From Comamonas testosteroni TK102 (GTDB taxonomy: Bacteria > Pseudomonadota > Gammaproteobacteria > Burkholderiales > Burkholderiaceae_C), in NCBI RefSeq assembly GCF_000739375.1, contig NZ_CP006704.1, positions 3,038,001-3,102,000 on the forward strand: a DNA stretch of 64,000 bases. The letters are read 5' to 3'. The notes beneath the pieces are model-generated. The model was not told the origin of the DNA and searched no databases. It saw only the letters and a list, made by a program, of their open reading frames with translations. Below, one piece after another: positions 1 through 9,662 of this stretch (within the stretch, counting starts at the first letter, position 1; each line of letters begins with the position of its first letter). A program made the position numbers and the translations under genes.

Positions 1-1299
1 GATCCCGAAGGCGCGCTGGAGCGGCGCAACCACTGGGAAAAGACCAGCCACGCGCTGCTGGTTGGGGCCATCCTGCATGTGCTCTACGCGGGCGAGGACA
101 AGACGCTGCGCGGCGTCGCCAATTTCCTCTCCGATCCGGCCTGCCCCTTCGAGCTGACCCTGCACCGGATGATGACCACGCCACATCTCGGCGATGGGCC
201 GCATCCAGTCGTGGCCTCCGCTGCGCGCGAAGTGCTCAACAAGAGCGACAACGAACGCTCAGGCGTGTTGAGCACCGCCATGTCGTTCCTCGGCCTGTAC
301 CGCGATCCCACGGTGGCCGAAGTCACGTCGCGTTGCGACTGGCGCATCGCCGATCTGATCGCGGCCGAGCATCCGGTGTCGCTGTACCTCGTGGTGCCGC
401 CTTCTGACATTTCTCGGACGAAGCCGCTCATCCGCCTGATCCTCAACCAGATCGGGCGACGCCTGACGGAATCGCTGGACGGCAGCGACGGTATTGCCCG
501 CCGCCACAAGCTGCTGCTGATGCTCGACGAGTTCCCGGCACTCGGGCGGCTGGACTTCTTCGAGACGGCGCTGGCCTTTATGGCGGGCTACGGCATCCGC
601 AGCTTCCTGATCGCGCAGAGCCTGAACCAGATCGACAAAGCCTACGGCCAGAACCATTCGATCCTGGACAACTGCCATGTGCGCGTGACCTTTGCGACTA
701 ACGACGAGCGCACCGCCAAGCGCATTTCCGAGACGCTGGGCACCGCCACCGAATTGCGCGCGCAGCGCAACTATGCGGGCCACCGGCTTGCGCCATGGTT
801 GGGACACCTGATGGTGTCGCGCCAGGAGACGGCACGCCCGCTACTGACGCCCGGCGAAGTGATGCAACTCCCGCCGGACGAGGCCGTGGTGATGGTGTCC
901 AGCGTGGCACCGATCAAGGCCAAGAAGCTACGCTACTACGCCGACAGCAATTTCAAGCGGCGCGTGCTCCCGCCTCCTACGCTCGCCGCCGGGCTCTACG
1001 CCGATGCGCCGCCAACGCGGCCCGACGACTGGAGCGGCCTGGCGATTCCCGCTGTTCCTGCGGCGCCGGCCACTGAAGCCGTCGAAGGCATCGGCAGTGC
1101 CGATGACGGCGGCCCGCGCCGTCAGCCCGAGCTTTCCGAAGTCACCGAGTACCACCTGGAACAGGAATTCGCAGCCACCGACCTCGCGCTGCTCGATGAC
1201 GACGACACGCCGCTTCCCCTTCCGCGCCAGCTCGACCCGGCCCTGCAGCGCACAGCCCGGCTGGCATCCCTCGACCCCAACGACGGAATCGACCTATGA
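1..1299 (+). CDS. traG: TraG/VirD4-type coupling protein, 5'-truncated by the window edge
   Basis: Conjugative coupling ATPase that brings the relaxase-DNA complex to the secretion channel at the inner membrane. The frame is open from base 1, so the N-terminal membrane anchor and Walker A motif lie outside the window. Visible are a Walker B stretch (LLLMLDEFPALGRLDF, bases about 511-558) and the following TraG/VirD4 segment with AQSLNQIDKAYG and NCHVRVTFATND. The C-terminal ~110 residues are acidic and Pro/Ala rich. The TGA stop overlaps the ATG of the next gene (ATGA). Being first before a ribbon-helix-helix gene and trbB is the gene order of Tn4371-like ICEs. The GTG at 79 is internal, not the start. 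Confidence 0.95.
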   Translation, partial: DPEGALERRNHWEKTSHALLVGAILHVLYAGEDKTLRGVANFLSDPACPFELTLHRMMTTPHLGDGPHPVVASAAREVLNKSDNERSGVLSTAMSFLGLYRDPTVAEVTSRCDWRIADLIAAEHPVSLYLVVPPSDISRTKPLIRLILNQIGRRLTESLDGSDGIARRHKLLLMLDEFPALGRLDFFETALAFMAGYGIRSFLIAQSLNQIDKAYGQNHSILDNCHVRVTFATNDERTAKRISETLGTATELRAQRNYAGHRLAPWLGHLMVSRQETARPLLTPGEVMQLPPDEAVVMVSSVAPIKAKKLRYYADSNFKRRVLPPPTLAAGLYADAPPTRPDDWSGLAIPAVPAAPATEAVEGIGSADDGGPRRQPELSEVTEYHLEQEFAATDLALLDDDDTPLPLPRQLDPALQRTARLASLDPNDGIDL

Positions 1300-1742
1300 C
1301 CCAACACCGCCTCAACTTGTTCATCCAGCCCGAGCACAGCAAACGGCTGGATGAACTGGCCGCCAAGAAAGGCGTATCGAAGTCCAGCATCGTCGCTGCT
1401 GCCTTGGCGTCCTGGCTGTCGCCGGATGCGGGCGACCAGCGCGAGGCGGCGATTGCCAAGCGGCTGGATCGCCTGTCGCGCCACGCCGAACGGCTGGAGC
1501 GTGACCAGAACATCCAGATCGAAACACTGGCGCTGTTCATCCGCTGCTTCCTCACGGTGAGCACGCCAGTGCCCGAAGCGCATCAGGACGCCGCGCGCGC
1601 CCAGGGCAAGGCGCGCTTTGAGCAGTTCGTCGAACAGCTCGGACGCCACCTGCTGCGTGGGCGCAGCCTGGTGCGGGACGTGGTGGAGGAACTGCATCCC
1701 GACCCCACGCGCATGGACGAAGCGCAGGAGCGTGCTGTATGA
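1296..1742 (+). CDS. Ribbon-helix-helix (CopG-like) protein of the trb operon
   Basis: 148-residue protein. Residues about 5-41 (RLNLFIQPEHSKRLDELA then SKSSIVAAALASWL) have the strand-helix-helix pattern of CopG/MetJ-type DNA-binding proteins; the rest is mostly charged helix. In Tn4371-like ICEs a CopG-family gene occupies this place between traG and trbB, and a role as transcriptional regulator or relaxosome accessory protein is presumed there, not proven. The start overlaps traG by 4 bp and the stop overlaps the trbB start by 4 bp, so it is translationally coupled on both sides. Confidence 0.85.
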   Translation: MTQHRLNLFIQPEHSKRLDELAAKKGVSKSSIVAAALASWLSPDAGDQREAAIAKRLDRLSRHAERLERDQNIQIETLALFIRCFLTVSTPVPEAHQDAARAQGKARFEQFVEQLGRHLLRGRSLVRDVVEELHPDPTRMDEAQERAV

Positions 1743-2776
1743 GCGCCGTTCCTGCCTTCACAGCTGTTTCGTTGGATCGCCGCATCCAGATGCTGCGCAC
1801 GGCGATGGGGCCGCTGATCGCCGCCGCACTGGAAGACCCGGACGTGGTGGAAATCATGCTCAACCCGGATCGAGCCTTGTGGATCGATCGGCTTTCGTCG
1901 GGTCGCGCGCCGATGGGAGTGGAGCTGTCCGAGGCCGACGGCGAACGCATCATCCGCCTCGTGGCCGCCCACGTCGGCGCGGAGGTGCATCGCGGCCAGC
2001 CGCTGTTGACGGCGGAGCTGCCCGAAACGGGTGAGCGCTTCGAGGGCATCCTGCCGCCCGCTGCGCCGGGGCCGGCCTTCGCGCTGCGCAAGCGCGCCGT
2101 GGGCGTGATACCCCTGTCGCGCTACATCGAGGACGGAATGATGTCCGCCGAACAGGCGGGCTTGCTGGTGCGCGCTGTGCGCGAGCGCCAGAACATCCTG
2201 ATCGCTGGCGGGACGAGTACCGGCAAGACCACCTTGGCGAATGCCTTGCTGGCCGAGATCGCCGCCACCGGCGACCGTGTACTGGTGCTCGAAGACACGG
2301 TGGAGCTGCAATGCGCGGCCCGCGACCACGTGCCGCTGCGCACGCGCGCGGGCGTGGTGTCGATGCAGGAACTGGTGCGTTCCTCCATGCGCCTGCGACC
2401 GGATCGCGTCGTCGTCGGCGAGGTACGCGGCGCAGAAGCGCTGGATCTCATCAAGGTATGGGGCACCGGCCATCCGGGCGGCATCGCCACGATCCATGCC
2501 GGCTCCACGCTGGGCGCGCTGCTGCGCCTGGAGCAACTGATTCTCGAAGTGGCGGTGAACCCACCCCGTGCGCTGATCGCGGAAGCGGTCAATGTGGTCA
2601 TCCACATCGCCGGGCGCGGGCGCAAGCGCCGCATCGAGAGCATCGCCCGCGTCGTCGGTTTTGACGGCGCTGGGTATCACCTGGCGGACGCGCTGGAGGC
2701 TCCATTTTTTTCGGAGCTATCGCCAGCCGACCCCGTTTCTTCCCCGTCCCTCAACCCACTTGGAGAACATCCATGA
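1739..2776 (+). CDS. trbB: TrbB, VirB11-type traffic ATPase
   Basis: 345 residues, the usual length of TrbB. Hexameric cytoplasmic ATPase that powers pilus assembly and substrate transfer. A Walker A motif GGTSTGKTT lies at residues 157-165, an Asp box with LVLEDTVEL follows, and the His box region GTGHPGGIATIHAG is intact, all marks of the VirB11/PilT family. It starts 4 bp inside the upstream CopG-like gene and its TGA overlaps the trbC start. Composition and codon use match the neighbouring trb genes. Confidence 0.96.
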   Translation: MSAVPAFTAVSLDRRIQMLRTAMGPLIAAALEDPDVVEIMLNPDRALWIDRLSSGRAPMGVELSEADGERIIRLVAAHVGAEVHRGQPLLTAELPETGERFEGILPPAAPGPAFALRKRAVGVIPLSRYIEDGMMSAEQAGLLVRAVRERQNILIAGGTSTGKTTLANALLAEIAATGDRVLVLEDTVELQCAARDHVPLRTRAGVVSMQELVRSSMRLRPDRVVVGEVRGAEALDLIKVWGTGHPGGIATIHAGSTLGALLRLEQLILEVAVNPPRALIAEAVNVVIHIAGRGRKRRIESIARVVGFDGAGYHLADALEAPFFSELSPADPVSSPSLNPLGEHP

Positions 2777-3150
2777 CGCACGTTCCCGCTTTCCGCTTTA
2801 CTGTAAATCCGCTTTCTAACGCCAGCCACCTGCGCAGCCTGGGACGGCCTGCGGCGCAAGGTCTGATGCTCGCTGCGCTGATGTTGCTGTTCGCGGGCAC
2901 TGCGCAGGCCGCTGGCTCCAGCATGCCCTGGGAAGGGCCGCTGCAGTCCATCCTCGAATCCATCCAGGGGCCGGTGGCCCGGATCGTGGCCGTCATCATC
3001 ATCATTGCCACGGGCCTGGCGCTGGCCTTTGGCGATACCTCGGGCGGTTTCCGCAAGCTGATCCAGATCGTGTTCGGCCTGTCGATCGCGTTCGCGGCTT
3101 CGAGCTTCTTCCTATCGTTCTTCTCGTTCTCCGGCGGGGCCGTCGTATGA
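2773..3150 (+). CDS. trbC: TrbC, VirB2-type prepilin
   Basis: 125 residues. A signal-peptide-like hydrophobic stretch ends in GTAQAA near residue 48; two further hydrophobic segments (about 73-90, RIVAVIIIIATGLALAF, and about 97-122) are separated by a short polar loop, the standard VirB2/TrbC pilin topology. It forms the conjugative pilus subunit after processing. A GGAG Shine-Dalgarno sits 8 nt before the ATG, which overlaps the trbB stop (ATGA). Identification rests on topology and position between trbB and trbD. Confidence 0.92.
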   Translation: MTHVPAFRFTVNPLSNASHLRSLGRPAAQGLMLAALMLLFAGTAQAAGSSMPWEGPLQSILESIQGPVARIVAVIIIIATGLALAFGDTSGGFRKLIQIVFGLSIAFAASSFFLSFFSFSGGAVV

Positions 3151-3419
3151 ACGCCCCCGACGAATTCGTTGCGGGCTTCGAGGTTCCACTGCACCGCTCG
3201 CTGACCGAGCCGATCCTGATGGGCGGTGCGCCGCGCAGCGTAGCCATTGCCAATGGCACCTTGGCCGCCACCGTCGGACTGGGCCTGCAACTGTGGATTC
3301 CGGGCTTGGTGCTCTGGATCGTCGGCCACGCGCTGGCAGTCTGGGGCGCGCGCGTCGATCCGCAGTTCATGCAGGTCTTTGCGCGGCACATCAAGCACCG
3401 GCCGCTGCTGGACGTATAG
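3147..3419 (+). CDS. trbD: TrbD, VirB3-type inner-membrane component
   Basis: 90 residues with the VirB3 layout: a short N-terminal polar part (EVPLHRSLTEPILMGGAPRS) followed by a long hydrophobic hairpin (about residues 32-70) and a short cytoplasmic tail. In T-type secretion systems VirB3/TrbD sits in the inner membrane beside the VirB4 ATPase, which is encoded next. Start overlaps trbC by 4 bp (ATGA); trbE begins 10 bp downstream. Confidence 0.92.
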   Translation: MNAPDEFVAGFEVPLHRSLTEPILMGGAPRSVAIANGTLAATVGLGLQLWIPGLVLWIVGHALAVWGARVDPQFMQVFARHIKHRPLLDV

Positions 3420-3428
3420 GGGAATGCC

Positions 3429-5861
3429 ATGCTGAACCTTGCCGAATACCGCCCGCGGCCCGCGCTGCTGGCCGACTGGCTACCCTGGGCAGGACTGGTG
3501 GCGCCGGGTGTCGTCTTGAATAAGGACGGCAGCTTCCAACGCACGGCCCGATTTCGCGGACCAGACCTCGACAGCGCGACGCAGGGCGAGCTGATTTCCA
3601 CGTCGGCGCGCTTGAACAACGCGCTGCGCCGCCTGGGTTCTGGCTGGGCCTTGTTCATCGAGGCCGAGCGCAGGGCCGCTGCCGACTATCCGCACTCGGA
3701 GTTTCCCGAGCCGCTGTCGTGGCTGGTGGACGAGGAACGCCGGGCCGCCTTCGAGGACTCGGGCAACCACTTCGAGAGCAGCTACCACCTGACGCTGGTG
3801 TACCTGCCGCCGGAGGAAGCCCGCGCCCGCGCAGCTGGGATGCTGTACGAGAACCGTCCGACCGAAGGTGTGGACTGGCGTGAGCGTCTGACGGCCTTCG
3901 TGGCGGAGACGGATCGCATTTTCGACCTGCTCGACGGCGTGATGCCGGAGATTGCCTGGCTCGATGGCAGCCAGACGCTGACCTACCTACATTCGACCAT
4001 CTCCACGCGGAGTTACCGCGTGGGTGTGCCGGAAGTGCCATTCCACCTCGATGCGCTGCTGGCCGATTCCGCGCTCATTGGCGGGCTTGCGCCGATGCTG
4101 GCCGACCAACACCTGCGCGTGGCGACAGTGCGGGGATTTCCCACCTCGACCTGGCCGGGGATTCTGGACGACCTCAACCGCCTCGGCTTTGCCTATCGCT
4201 GGAGTACGCGCTTTCTCTGCCTCGACAAAGCCGACGCGGAAAAGGAACTCGCCCGCCTGCGCCGCCAATGGTTCGCCAAGCGCAAGAACGTCATCGCCCT
4301 GCTGCGCGAAACCATCTTCCAGCAGGAAAGCCCGCTGGTGGACACGGACGCCAGCAACAAATCAGCCGATGCAGACGCCGCCTTGCAGGAACTGGGCAGC
4401 GACCAGGTGGCCTTCGGCTATGTCACCACCACGGTGACGGTGCTGGACACCGATCCGGCGAAGGCCGACGAGAAACTGCGCATGGTGGAGCGGGTCATCC
4501 AAGGGCGCGGCTTTGTCACCATTCCCGAAACGCTCAATGCCGTGGATGCGTGGCTGTCTTCAATCCCCGGCCACGCCTACGCCAATGTCCGCCAGCCCAT
4601 CGTCTCGACGCTGAACCTGGCGCACCTGATGCCGGTGTCGGCGGTGTGGGCCGGGCCGGAGAAGAACGCGCACCTCGATGGCCCGCCGCTGATCGTCACC
4701 CGCACCGAGGGCGCGACGCCATTCCGGCTGGTCACTCACATCGGCGATGTGGGCCATACGCTGGTCGCCGGCCCCACGGGCATGGGCAAGTCCGTCTTGC
4801 TTGCTACCTTGGCTATGCAGTTCCGCCGTTATCGTGGCTCGCGCATCTTTGCCTTCGACATGGGGCGCTCGATGCGCGCCACCATTCTGGGCCTGGGCGG
4901 CGAGCACTACGACCTGGGCACGGACGGAGAAATTGCCTTCCAGCCGCTCGCTCGCATCGACCGCGACGGCTACCGCACCTGGGCGGCTGAATGGATCGAA
5001 GGGCGCTTGCGGCACGAAGGTGTCGCGGTCGGCCCCGACGATAAGGTTGCCATCTGGTCAGCGCTCGGCAGTCTTGCTGGTGCGCCCGTGGAGCAGCGCA
5101 CGATGACCGGCCTGTCGGTGCTGCTGCAGTCGAACGCGCTGCGCCAAGCGCTCGCACCCTATGTACTCGGCGGCGCGCACGGCAAGCTGCTGGATGCAGA
5201 TTCGGATCGCCTGGGCTCCGGTTCCGTGCAGTGCTTCGAGATGGAGGAGCTGATGCACAGCAAGGCCGCTGTCATGGCCGTGCTGCACAACCTCTTTGCG
5301 CGCTTCGATGAACGCTTTGACGGTGCTCCCACACTGCTGATCCTCGACGAGGCCTGGCTGTTTCTCGATGACCCGGTGTTTGCCGCGCGCATCCGCCAGT
5401 GGCTCAAGACGCTGCGCAAGAAGAACGTCAGCGTCATCTTCGCCACGCAGAGCCTGGCGGACATCAAGGATTCGAGCATCGCACCCGCAATCATCGAGAG
5501 TTGCGCGAGCCGCATTTTCCTGCCGAACCCGCAGGCGACCGAGCCGCAGATCAGGACGATCTACGAGGGCTTCGGCCTCAACAGCCGGCAGATCGACATC
5601 GTGGCGACCGCCCAGCCCAAGCGGGACTACTACTACCAGTCCCGGCTCGGCAATCGCCTGTTCGACCTCGACCTGGGGCCAGCGACGCTGGCTTTCGCGG
5701 GTGCGTCCACGCCGCAAGACCAGCGCGACATCGACTCGGTGCTGGCTTCTTCCGCTTCCACCCCGTTCGCAGCCGCCTGGCTGCGCCATCGCGGCCTGCA
5801 TTGGGCCGCTGACTTGCTGTCCTCGTTCCCAACCCCGCAACCACAGGAGAACTCGCCATGA
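3429..5861 (+). CDS. trbE: TrbE, VirB4-type ATPase
   Basis: 810 residues, normal for TrbE of Tn4371-like elements. The largest ATPase of the transfer apparatus, needed for pilus biogenesis and transport. Walker A GPTGMGKS is at residues 448-455 and Walker B (LLILDEAW, D640-E641) is intact; the N-terminal half is the CagE/TrbE/VirB4 region that contacts the membrane. An AGGGG Shine-Dalgarno precedes the ATG. Its TGA overlaps the trbJ start by 4 bp. No sign of decay. Confidence 0.96.
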   Translation: MLNLAEYRPRPALLADWLPWAGLVAPGVVLNKDGSFQRTARFRGPDLDSATQGELISTSARLNNALRRLGSGWALFIEAERRAAADYPHSEFPEPLSWLVDEERRAAFEDSGNHFESSYHLTLVYLPPEEARARAAGMLYENRPTEGVDWRERLTAFVAETDRIFDLLDGVMPEIAWLDGSQTLTYLHSTISTRSYRVGVPEVPFHLDALLADSALIGGLAPMLADQHLRVATVRGFPTSTWPGILDDLNRLGFAYRWSTRFLCLDKADAEKELARLRRQWFAKRKNVIALLRETIFQQESPLVDTDASNKSADADAALQELGSDQVAFGYVTTTVTVLDTDPAKADEKLRMVERVIQGRGFVTIPETLNAVDAWLSSIPGHAYANVRQPIVSTLNLAHLMPVSAVWAGPEKNAHLDGPPLIVTRTEGATPFRLVTHIGDVGHTLVAGPTGMGKSVLLATLAMQFRRYRGSRIFAFDMGRSMRATILGLGGEHYDLGTDGEIAFQPLARIDRDGYRTWAAEWIEGRLRHEGVAVGPDDKVAIWSALGSLAGAPVEQRTMTGLSVLLQSNALRQALAPYVLGGAHGKLLDADSDRLGSGSVQCFEMEELMHSKAAVMAVLHNLFARFDERFDGAPTLLILDEAWLFLDDPVFAARIRQWLKTLRKKNVSVIFATQSLADIKDSSIAPAIIESCASRIFLPNPQATEPQIRTIYEGFGLNSRQIDIVATAQPKRDYYYQSRLGNRLFDLDLGPATLAFAGASTPQDQRDIDSVLASSASTPFAAAWLRHRGLHWAADLLSSFPTPQPQENSP

Positions 5862-6598
5862 AAACCCGCATCCTCCCCACCGCCTTGGCCGCCGTGCTGT
5901 CGCTCTCGCTGCTGGCGCCCGCGCCCGCCATGGCCTGGCGCATCGTCTTCGACCCGTCCAACTTCGTGCAGAACACGCTCACGGCCATCCGCACGCTGGA
6001 GCAGATCCATAACCAGATCCGCCAGCTCCAGAACGAAGCGCAGATGCTCATCAACCAGGCGCGCAACCTGGCGAGCTTGCCGTTCAGCGTGGTGAACCGC
6101 CTGCGCAGCAACCTCGCACTGACGCAGCGGCTGATCGAGCAGGCCAAGGGGCTGGCCTACGACGTGGCGAACCTGGACAAGGAGTTCAAGCGCCTGTATC
6201 CCGAGCAGTATGCCGCCACCGTCAGCGGCGACCAGATGTACCGGGATGCCCAGGAGCGCTGGAAGAACACCCTGAACGGCCTACAGACCACCATGCAGAT
6301 GCAGGCCCAGGCCTCGCAGAACTTGAGCGATGACGAGGGCGTGCTGGCCGATCTGGTCGGGCAGAGCCAGTCGGCCGTGGGGGCGCTTCAGGCGATGCAG
6401 GCCATGAACCAGCTGCTGGCCCTGCAGGCGAAGCAGTCGATTCAGACGCAGCGCCTGCAGATCACACAGGACCGGGCGGCTTCGCTGGAGCTGGCGCGGC
6501 AGGCAGCCGCCGCCGAGCGTGGGCGTGAAGTCACGCGGCGTTTCCTGGGCACTGGCACGCCGTATACGCCGCAGACCGTCCATTTCTACGGCAACTGA
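5858..6598 (+). CDS. trbJ: TrbJ, VirB5-type pilus-associated protein
   Basis: 246 residues. It begins with a clear Sec signal peptide (to about residue 26, ending APAMA) followed by a long amphipathic, Gln/Ala-rich helical region (TAIRTLEQIHNQIRQLQNEA) typical of TrbJ/VirB5, which in related systems decorates the pilus and helps contact the recipient. It is translationally coupled to trbE (ATGA overlap) and followed by trbL after 11 bp. Confidence 0.92.
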   Translation: MKTRILPTALAAVLSLSLLAPAPAMAWRIVFDPSNFVQNTLTAIRTLEQIHNQIRQLQNEAQMLINQARNLASLPFSVVNRLRSNLALTQRLIEQAKGLAYDVANLDKEFKRLYPEQYAATVSGDQMYRDAQERWKNTLNGLQTTMQMQAQASQNLSDDEGVLADLVGQSQSAVGALQAMQAMNQLLALQAKQSIQTQRLQITQDRAASLELARQAAAAERGREVTRRFLGTGTPYTPQTVHFYGN

Positions 6599-6609
6599 CG
6601 AGGCTGGCC

Positions 6610-7944
6610 ATGAATGACGTTGCGGTCATCGACCGTTTCCTCGATACCTTCTCGCGCTATATCGACTCGGGTTTCGGGCTCCTGCAGGGCGAGGTGGCGT
6701 TTCTGACAGCCACGCTGATCGTCATCGATATGACCTTGGCCGGGCTGTTCTGGGCGATGGGCCAGGCCTCTGGCCAGGGGGAGGACGTGATCGCCAAGCT
6801 GATGCGCAAGGTGCTGTACGTGGGTGCCTTCGCCTACATCATCGGCAACTTCAACACGCTCGCGGGAATCGTGTTCCGCTCCTTCGCCGGCCTGGGTCTG
6901 ACGGCCAGCGGCTCCAGCTTGAGCATGGGCAACTTCTTGCAGCCGGGGCGGCTGGCCAAGACCGGCATCGACGCGGCAGCACCCATCCTGGAGCAGATCA
7001 AGCAGATGGCGGGCTTCCCGGAGGTGTTCGTCAACATCACTTCCATCGTGGTGCTGTTCCTGGCATGGGGCATTGTCATCCTGTGCTTCTTCGTGCTGGC
7101 GGTGCAGCTCTTCGTGACGCTGATCGAATTCAAGCTGACCACGCTGGCGGGTTTCGTGCTGGTGCCGTTCGCCCTCTGGAACAAGACGGCCTTTCTGGCA
7201 GAAAAGGTGCTGGGTAACGTGGTGTCCTCGGGCATCAAGGTGCTGGTGCTCGCGGTCATCGTGGGGATCGGCACCGGGCTGTTCGCCGAGTTCAGGATTC
7301 CCGCCGGGGCCGAGCCCTCCATCGACCAAGCGCTGGTCATCATGCTGGCTTCGCTGTCCATGCTGGCCTTGGGGATCTTCGGGCCGGGCATCGCGACGGG
7401 TCTGGTGTCCGGCGGGCCGCAGCTCGGCGCCGGTGCGATGGCCGGCGCCACGCTGGGTGCAGCGGGCGCTGCCATTGGCGTCGGCGCAGCTGCAGCCGGT
7501 GTCGGCGGTGCTGTGGCTGCTGGCGCGCGCATGGCTCCCGGTGCGGCCCGGCTCGCGGCCAGCGGTGCGCGTGGTGCCAAGGCAGCTTTTGACCAAGGCT
7601 CAACCGCCGCAGGCGGCGGCCTCAAGGGGGCCGCTGCTGGCGTGAGCAATGTGGCCAAGGCTAGCGCGCAAGCAGCGGGACAGAAGGTGGTCGATGGGGC
7701 GCGCTCGATGAAAGAGCGTGTCGCCGCCGCCTTCCGTCCCGATGACGCTGCATCGGCATCGAGCGCTGGCGGTGCAAGCGATGCCGCCGCCTCGGCCCCA
7801 CCCACCGAACAGCCCGCCTGGGCCAAGCGCCTACATCGCAGGCAGCAGCTCACCCATGCCGCTACGACCACCGCCCACACGCTGCGCGGCGGCGACGCCG
7901 GCAGCTCTAGCCAGGGGCCGAGTTTGCGTGATTCCGATTCATAA
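6610..7944 (+). CDS. trbL: TrbL, VirB6-type polytopic membrane protein
   Basis: 444 residues. The first ~270 contain several strongly hydrophobic helices (for example VVLFLAWGIVILCFFVLAV), the TrbL/VirB6 core that forms part of the inner-membrane channel. The last ~170 residues are an Ala/Gly-rich low-complexity tail with charged patches, common in TrbL of Tn4371-like ICEs. A GAGG Shine-Dalgarno lies upstream of the ATG. The next gene trbF starts 12 bp after the stop with its own AAGGAG site. Confidence 0.93.
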   Translation: MNDVAVIDRFLDTFSRYIDSGFGLLQGEVAFLTATLIVIDMTLAGLFWAMGQASGQGEDVIAKLMRKVLYVGAFAYIIGNFNTLAGIVFRSFAGLGLTASGSSLSMGNFLQPGRLAKTGIDAAAPILEQIKQMAGFPEVFVNITSIVVLFLAWGIVILCFFVLAVQLFVTLIEFKLTTLAGFVLVPFALWNKTAFLAEKVLGNVVSSGIKVLVLAVIVGIGTGLFAEFRIPAGAEPSIDQALVIMLASLSMLALGIFGPGIATGLVSGGPQLGAGAMAGATLGAAGAAIGVGAAAAGVGGAVAAGARMAPGAARLAASGARGAKAAFDQGSTAAGGGLKGAAAGVSNVAKASAQAAGQKVVDGARSMKERVAAAFRPDDAASASSAGGASDAAASAPPTEQPAWAKRLHRRQQLTHAATTTAHTLRGGDAGSSSQGPSLRDSDS

Positions 7945-7955
7945 GGAGAACTTCC

Positions 7956-8660
7956 ATGCGATTCAAGCGACCGCTGGTGCGCTATGGCGACACGCCGCAG
8001 CCTGCCACACCCTATCAATCCGCTGCTCAGGTCTGGGACGAGCGCATCGGCTCAGCCCGTGTGCAGGCCAAGAACTGGCGTTTCATAGCCTTTGGCTGTC
8101 TCACCTTGGCGGTGTTGATGGCCGGCGGCCTGGTCTGGCGCTCAGCGCAGTCCATCGTCACGCCTTACGTTATCGAGGTAGACAGCGCGGGCCAGGTGCG
8201 CGCCGTGGGCGAGGCTGCCACGCCCTACAAACCCAGCGATGCCCAGGTGGCCTACCACTTGGGCCGCTTCATCGGCCTGGTGCGTGGCTTGTCCATCGAC
8301 CCGATTGTGGTACGCCAGAACTGGCTGGATGCCTACGACTACACCACGGACAAGGGGGCCGTGGTGCTCAACGAGTACGCGCGGGTGAACGATCCGTTCT
8401 CGCGCATCGGCAAGGAGTCGGTGACGGTTCAGATCAGCAGCGTGACCCGGGCCAGCGATACCTCGTTCAACGTGCGCTGGACAGAGACGCGCTTCGTCAA
8501 CGGTGCGCTGGATCGCACCGAGCGCTGGAACGCGGTGGTGTCCACCGTGCAGCAAACCCCGCGCACCGAGCAGCGCGTGCGCAAGAACCCGCTGGGTATC
8601 TACGTCAACGGCCTGTCATGGAGCCGTGAACTCGATTCTTCCGAAGGAACCAAGCCATGA
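7956..8660 (+). CDS. trbF: TrbF, VirB8-type assembly factor
   Basis: 234 residues: short cytoplasmic N-terminus, one transmembrane helix at about residues 46-66 (FIAFGCLTLAVLMAGGLVW) and a periplasmic VirB8/TrbF fold domain containing VTPYVIEVDSAGQVRAVG and FNVRWTETRFVNG. VirB8 proteins link the inner-membrane complex with the outer core. AAGGAG lies 8 nt before the ATG. The stop overlaps trbG (ATGA). Confidence 0.94.
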   Translation: MRFKRPLVRYGDTPQPATPYQSAAQVWDERIGSARVQAKNWRFIAFGCLTLAVLMAGGLVWRSAQSIVTPYVIEVDSAGQVRAVGEAATPYKPSDAQVAYHLGRFIGLVRGLSIDPIVVRQNWLDAYDYTTDKGAVVLNEYARVNDPFSRIGKESVTVQISSVTRASDTSFNVRWTETRFVNGALDRTERWNAVVSTVQQTPRTEQRVRKNPLGIYVNGLSWSRELDSSEGTKP

Positions 8661-9661
8661 ATACGTCTTTCTGTAAATCCGCCTTGCTGGTGATGTTGCT
8701 GGCTTCGACCGTACTGCTCTCAGGCTGCGCCACGCAGGGCAAGCCGCCCCCGGCCATCTCGCTGGATGAGCCGGCGCAGGCCCAGCTGCTGCCCGAGGCG
8801 CCGAAGCCCGTGGAGTTGGTCACAGTACCTGAGCCGTTGGCACTTCCTGGCCAGATGAAGCCCTTGCCCGGCGCGGCGGACGCCAAGGCACCGCCGGAGC
8901 CCACCGACGAGAAGCTGCGCATCTCCCGCGCCAATGCCGAGGCGCGCATTGCGCCCACGCGCGAGGGCTATGTGAACGCCATCCAGGTCTGGCCCTTCAC
9001 CGACGGCGCGCTGTACCAGGTCTATGCGGCCGTGGGGCACGTGACCGTGATTGCGCTCCAGCCGGGCGAGGAGCTGGTGACCGTGGCCGCTGGTGATACC
9101 GTGCGCTGGATCGTGGGCGACACGTCCAGCGGTACCGGTGCGGACTTGCGGGTCAATGTGATGGTCAAGCCGATCCGCTCGGGCCTCAAGACGAATCTGG
9201 TCATCACGACCAGCCGGCGTACCTACCTGCTGGAGCTGACCTCGACGGAAAAGACGTGGATGGCGTCGGTGTCCTGGGAGTACCCGAAAGACAGGATGCT
9301 GGCCCTGCAGCGGCAGGCGCAGGCAGCGAGTGCCGCTGCGCCAGTGGAGTCCGGGCTGTCGCTGGAGAAGATCCGGTTCCGCTACGCGGTCAGCGGCAGC
9401 AATCCACCGTGGAAGCCGCTGCGTGCCTTCGACGATGGCGAGAAGGTCTACATCCAGTTCCCGCCGGGCATCGCCCAGGGCGAGCTGCCGCCGCTGTTCG
9501 TGATCGGCGCGCAGGGGGATGGGCAGTTGGTCAACTACCGCTTCCGCTCGCCGTACTACATCGTGGACCGGCTGTTTGGCGCCGCCGAGCTGCGCCTGGG
9601 CGGAGCCAAGGGTGACGTGGTGCGGATCGAGCGCACGGACGGCGTGGCGCGGAGGAACTGA
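8657..9661 (+). CDS. trbG: TrbG, VirB9-type outer core protein with lipobox
   Basis: 334 residues. An N-terminal signal peptide ends in a lipobox LSGC (Cys about residue 24), so the protein is probably a lipoprotein. After a Pro-rich linker comes the VirB9/CagX domain (for example GYVNAIQVWPFTDGALYQVY and VTVIALQPGEELVTVAAGDT) and the C-terminal part with FRYAVSG and PPLFVIG, which pairs with VirB10 in the outer-membrane core. It overlaps trbF by 4 bp and is followed after 1 bp by trbI. Confidence 0.94.
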   Translation: MNTSFCKSALLVMLLASTVLLSGCATQGKPPPAISLDEPAQAQLLPEAPKPVELVTVPEPLALPGQMKPLPGAADAKAPPEPTDEKLRISRANAEARIAPTREGYVNAIQVWPFTDGALYQVYAAVGHVTVIALQPGEELVTVAAGDTVRWIVGDTSSGTGADLRVNVMVKPIRSGLKTNLVITTSRRTYLLELTSTEKTWMASVSWEYPKDRMLALQRQAQAASAAAPVESGLSLEKIRFRYAVSGSNPPWKPLRAFDDGEKVYIQFPPGIAQGELPPLFVIGAQGDGQLVNYRFRSPYYIVDRLFGAAELRLGGAKGDVVRIERTDGVARRN

Positions 9662-9662
9662 C

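Noticed and set aside
6586..8018. Large minus-strand frames opposite trbL
   Set aside because: Antisense shadows of a well-defined membrane protein; no recognised domain and no start signals.
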